This document shows, one piece after another, positions 5,542 through 7,641 of a stretch of 7,641 bases of DNA; the stretch's first letter is position 1; the number at the start of each line of letters is the position of its first letter. Both the position numbers and the translations under genes were made by a program. The stretch is taken from NCBI GenBank assembly GCA_027023145.1, contig JALVWV010000269.1, forward strand, positions 1-7,641, read 5' to 3'. The notes beneath the pieces are model-generated. The model was not told the DNA's origin and made no database searches. It saw only the letters and a list, made by a program, of their open reading frames with translations. The stretch comes from Campylobacteraceae bacterium (GTDB lineage Bacteria > Campylobacterota > Campylobacteria > Campylobacterales > Sulfurovaceae).

Positions 5542-5579
5542 GAAGCGCATTTTCGCGCTTCGACTTCTTCTATTTTTCT
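5542..5579 (+). terminator. Intrinsic terminator of hup
   Basis: GAAGCGC (5542-5548) and GCGCTTC (5555-5561) form a perfect 7-bp GC-rich stem with a 6-base loop, followed by a T-rich stretch that includes TTCTTC and TATTTTTC (to 5579). The polarity fits hup; on the opposite strand no T-tract follows, so dnaJ probably gets little termination from it. Confidence 0.7.
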
Positions 5580-6699
5580 ACTCTTTTCCAAACCATGTTT
5601 TGACCCGTTTGAACGCACTCTCAAATGTCCCCTTGTGCGGATGACTCTCGATGCCAAAACTCTCTTGGAGTTTTAGTAACTGTTCTTCTTGTTCGGTGGT
5701 GAGCTTTTTGGGGAGGGTCATTTTGATTTGAGCGATGAGGCGCCCTTTGCGCCCGCTGTGGACGTCGGCAACCCCCTCGCCGTTGAACACAAATTGTTCA
5801 CGGTCGCGGGTGCCGGGTTTGAGGTTGAGTTCGAGTTCGCCGCGGAGTGAGGGGATCGTGATGCTCTGTCCGAGGACGCACTGGGTGAAAAAGACGGGCA
5901 CTTCGATGAAGATATCATTCCCTTCTCGGATGAAATGTTCATCCTCTTCGACAAAAAAGGTGATATAGAGATCGCCTCGTCTTCCATGGCGGTCTTCGTT
6001 GCCATAGCCTTGAGCTCTCAGGCGGTTTCCAGTATCGACGCCAGCAGGAATGTCGATCGTGACAGTTTGTTTCTTGCTCTCATAGCCTTTGCCATGACAC
6101 TGGGAGCACGCGCTGGCGGCTGTTTGCCCCGCTCCATGGCAATGCGGACACTCCTGAGCAAACGTCATAAAGCCCTGTCGCATCACCACTTGCCCCTGAC
6201 CACCACAGGTGGCACAGGTGGTCATCTTGCCCCCTTCGGCTCCGGTACCGCTGCATGCTTGGCAGGGGACTTTGTACGTGATGGGAATCTCTTTTTTGGT
6301 ACCGAAGACTGCTTCGTGGAAACTCAGGCGCAATTCGATCTCGAAATCGAGTGCATACTTGGTCGAGGGGTCGCGTCGTCGCTGACCCCCTCCACCAAAT
6401 CCGCCCCCGAACATGGAATTGAAAATATCCATGATATCGTCCATACTGTTGGCATGGAAGCCGCCCCCCTGACGCTCCAAACCTTCTTTACCGTATCGGT
6501 CATAGATCTGGCGTTTTTCGTCGTTGCTGAGGATTTCATAGGCTTCGTTGATGTATTTAAACTTCTCTTCGGCCTCTTTGTCTCCAGGATTTTTGTCCGG
6601 ATGGTACTTGATGGCCAGTTTCCGGTAGGCTTTTTTGATCTCAGCTCCACTGGCATCACGACTGATCTGTAGTATTTCGTAGTAATCCATCGATTTCAT
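5578..6699 (-). CDS. dnaJ: Chaperone DnaJ (Hsp40)
   Basis: This encodes 373 residues, full length for a type I DnaJ, the cochaperone that delivers clients to DnaK and triggers its ATPase in the cytoplasm. The J domain (residues 4-71, DYYEILQISR) has HPD at 33-35. A Gly/Phe-rich linker follows (about 78-106, GGGFGGGG). The zinc-binding region has four CxxCxGxG repeats at 146, 162, 184 and 198, all cysteines present. The C-terminal client-binding domains follow, with IDIPAGVDTGNRLR and the GRRGDLYITF segment. ATG at 6699-6697 is preferred because AAGTGAG lies about ten bases upstream; an internal ATG three codons later has no such site. There is no dnaK, grpE or hrcA beside it in this window and no CIRCE element upstream. 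It is divergent from the Dabb gene. Confidence 0.97.
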   Translation of the reverse strand: MKSMDYYEILQISRDASGAEIKKAYRKLAIKYHPDKNPGDKEAEEKFKYINEAYEILSNDEKRQIYDRYGKEGLERQGGGFHANSMDDIMDIFNSMFGGGFGGGGQRRRDPSTKYALDFEIELRLSFHEAVFGTKKEIPITYKVPCQACSGTGAEGGKMTTCATCGGQGQVVMRQGFMTFAQECPHCHGAGQTAASACSQCHGKGYESKKQTVTIDIPAGVDTGNRLRAQGYGNEDRHGRRGDLYITFFVEEDEHFIREGNDIFIEVPVFFTQCVLGQSITIPSLRGELELNLKPGTRDREQFVFNGEGVADVHSGRKGRLIAQIKMTLPKKLTTEQEEQLLKLQESFGIESHPHKGTFESAFKRVKTWFGKE

Positions 6700-6748
6700 T
6701 TTCTGTGCTCACTTCATGGAAAGTTTTCGCGAATTCTACCATACTTGT

Positions 6749-6754
6749 AGTATA
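6749..6754 (-). promoter_or_regulatory. Candidate -10 box for dnaJ, overlapping the divergent promoter
   Basis: The complement reads TATACT, five of six of the -10 consensus, overlapping by four bases the + strand TATAAT at 6751-6756. A second option is TAGAAT (complement of 6733-6738). Neither has a good -35 box. Confidence 0.3.
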
Positions 6755-6756
6755 AT
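6751..6756 (+). promoter_or_regulatory. Candidate -10 box of the Dabb-domain gene
   Basis: Perfect TATAAT, preceded by TTGTAG, would start transcription near 6763. AAGGA (6772-6776) is positioned as the ribosome binding site eight bases before ATG 6785. The leader would be only about 22 bases. Confidence 0.55.
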
Positions 6757-6784
6757 TAGCCCAAATTTTCCAAGGATATTTTTT

Positions 6785-7075
6785 ATGATCACCCACATTG
6801 TCTTTATCGCACTCAAACCGGAGAACAAAGCTGAAAATGCCCTCGAAGCCAAACGACGCATCGAGGCTATGATAGGGAAGGTCGAAAGCCTCCGTTCTAT
6901 CGAAGTCGGGATCAACTTTACCGATAAAGAACGCGCCATGGATCTGGCATTGACCGCCCGTTTTGATGACCGGGAGGGACTCGAAATGTATGCGACCCAT
7001 CCGGCACACCTTGAAGTCATTGACTTTATCAAGTCGGTGGCGGAATATACGAAGGTGGTGGACTATGAGAATTAG
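6785..7075 (+). CDS. Dabb-domain (stress-responsive A/B barrel) protein
   Basis: This encodes 96 residues from the ATG at 6785, chosen for the AAGGA eight bases upstream and because the family begins with His near the N-terminus (MITHIVFIALK, His4). The family pattern is visible throughout: an amphipathic helix (ALEAKRRIEAMIGKV), the strand LRSIEVGIN, then DLALTARFDDREGLEMY and the hallmark YATHPAHLEV (69-78), with VVDY at the end. Dabb proteins are small dimeric ferredoxin-like barrels. Some are stress-induced in plants and some are enzymes, but bacterial members usually have no known substrate. The gene's last Asn codon and its TAG stop are made of the first unit of a heptamer array. It lies divergent from dnaJ and upstream of recR. 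Confidence 0.88.
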   Translation: MITHIVFIALKPENKAENALEAKRRIEAMIGKVESLRSIEVGINFTDKERAMDLALTARFDDREGLEMYATHPAHLEVIDFIKSVAEYTKVVDYEN

Positions 7076-7101
7076 GAGTGAGGAATTAGGAATGAGGAAT
7101 T
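7069..7101. repeat. Degenerate heptamer array (GAATTAG / GAATGAG type)
   Basis: Four consecutive 7-bp units read GAATTAG, GAGTGAG, GAATTAG and GAATGAG (7069-7096), followed by GAATT. The first unit supplies the last codons and the TAG stop of the Dabb gene. The unit differs at one position from the AAATTAG array after pnp, so the two belong to the same repeat type. Every unit contains a stop codon (TAG or TGA). Confidence 0.85.
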
Positions 7102-7108
7102 TCGGTAT

Positions 7109-7130
7109 GTTTTTCTCCGAAAAACTTTTA
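7109..7130 (+). terminator. Weak AT-rich hairpin with T-tract (possible terminator)
   Basis: GTTTTTC (7109-7115) and GAAAAAC (7119-7125) form a 7-bp stem around TCC, followed by TTTTA. TTTCGG (7100-7105) can alternatively pair with CCGAAA (7117-7122). It could end the Dabb transcript, but the stem is AT-rich and its strength is doubtful. Confidence 0.4.
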
Positions 7131-7136
7131 TTATGC

Positions 7137-7158
7137 GTAGGGTGTGCAATAGCACACC
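7137..7158. repeat. GTAG-headed perfect hairpin, REP-like
   Basis: GGTGTGC (7141-7147) and GCACACC (7152-7158) form a perfect 7-bp GC-rich stem with an AATA loop, directly preceded by GTAG (7137-7140). A GTAG at the foot of a hairpin is the recognition feature of REP elements mobilised by RAYT (REP-associated tyrosine transposase) proteins. It lies 22 bases upstream of the recR start and would be in its leader. Confidence 0.6.
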
Positions 7159-7180
7159 GGGAATAACGTGTGAATCGGAC

Positions 7181-7641
7181 ATGAAACGCTACAAAATCGA
7201 ACCCTTCGAAAACCTCGTCGAAGCGTTCAACGCTCTGCCCGGTATCGGCAAGAAAAGCGCCATCCGGTTGGCATATCATATTGCAATGGTAGACGGCTTC
7301 AGCGGGGTGAAGCTTGCTCATGCGATCGAAGACGGGGTCAACTCCATCCACAAATGCCTCCACTGCCACAACATGAGCGAAGATGAGCTGTGCTCCATCT
7401 GTGCCGACACCGGGCGGGATCGCACCCAGCTCTGCATTGTCCAGAGTGCCAAAGACATCCTCAGTGTCGAGGAGAGTGGTCAGTACAACGGTGTCTATTA
7501 CGTCATCTCACGCTTGGAAGATATGGACGAGAGCCATCTGCTGCATCAGACCGAAGGAGTTAAAGAGGTAATTTTCGCCTTTCCGCCGAGCATCGCCACC
7601 GATACGATGATCCTCTACATCGAGGAGAAACTCTCCGGCAG
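7181..7641 (+). CDS. recR: Recombination mediator RecR, N-terminal part (3' end outside window)
   Basis: The frame from ATG 7181 is open to the window end (153 codons visible; RecR is normally about 190-200 residues). RecR acts with RecO, and in many bacteria RecF, to load RecA at gaps in DNA. It shows the helix-hairpin-helix region LPGIGKKSAIRLAYHI (19-34), the four-cysteine zinc motif at Cys59, Cys62, Cys71 and Cys74, and a Toprim domain beginning LCIVQSAKDILSVEESG (84-100). The usual GGLISPLDGIGP segment is replaced by SRLEDMDESH, and the NPTxEGEAT motif by PPSIATDTM, so this is a divergent RecR. The start is preceded only by a weak GAATCGGA. TATTAT at 7129-7134 could be a -10 box just before the REP-like hairpin. 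Confidence 0.93.
   Translation, partial: MKRYKIEPFENLVEAFNALPGIGKKSAIRLAYHIAMVDGFSGVKLAHAIEDGVNSIHKCLHCHNMSEDELCSICADTGRDRTQLCIVQSAKDILSVEESGQYNGVYYVISRLEDMDESHLLHQTEGVKEVIFAFPPSIATDTMILYIEEKLSG

Noticed and set aside
5935..6672. 245-residue + strand open frame opposite dnaJ
   Set aside because: dnaJ on the - strand is intact with all motifs; this frame is its shadow.
6716..6784. Longer start for the Dabb protein
   Set aside because: It would place the TATAAT promoter and the AAGGA ribosome binding site inside the coding region; the family starts close to MITH.
7383..7571. 62-residue + strand open frame within recR
   Set aside because: It lies in another frame of recR, whose zinc and Toprim motifs are unbroken from 7181 to the window end.

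Overview
The window is chromosomal DNA from a bacterium, most likely a Campylobacterota (epsilonproteobacterial) sulfur-oxidiser related to Sulfurimonas or Sulfuricurvum. This rests on three things: a stand-alone ATP synthase c-subunit gene whose protein starts with a signal-like hydrophobic N-terminus; HU, DnaJ and RecR of the shape I remember for that group; and promoters that are strong TATAAT boxes with poor -35 boxes. The genus is an inference. No phage, insertion-sequence, CRISPR or defence gene is visible, so the gene content is ordinary core genome. The unusual material is between the genes.

Layout: bases 1-3448 (+) form a tightly overlapping operon. It holds the 3' end of an RDD-family membrane protein gene, a 91-residue J-domain protein, a COG1926-like phosphoribosyltransferase with an atypical PRPP loop, and pnp (polynucleotide phosphorylase). 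The overlaps are 4, 23 and 8 nt, which suggests translational coupling. A convergent spacer follows (3449-3561) with a 7-bp tandem array and a REP-like structured element. Next comes a secreted L,D-transpeptidase gene (-). A divergent promoter region leads into atpE (+) and then tRNA-Leu(GAG). An AT-rich 387-base spacer (4859-5245) follows, containing several hairpins and promoter candidates but no gene. Then come hup (HU, +), an intrinsic terminator, dnaJ (-), a Dabb-domain gene (+), a second heptamer array plus hairpin, and the 5' part of recR (+, cut by the window end).

Functionally the genes cover RNA turnover (pnp), protein folding (DnaJ and a mini J-protein), cell-wall remodelling (YkuD enzyme), energy conversion (atpE), nucleoid structure (HU) and recombinational repair (RecR).

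The most interesting pattern is a composite seen twice. A heptamer array of (A/G)AATTAG-type units sits directly on the stop codon of a gene (pnp, Dabb) and is followed within about 10-40 bases by a hairpin headed by GGAG or GTAG, like REP elements mobilised by RAYT transposases. I did not see a convincing new multi-gene system.
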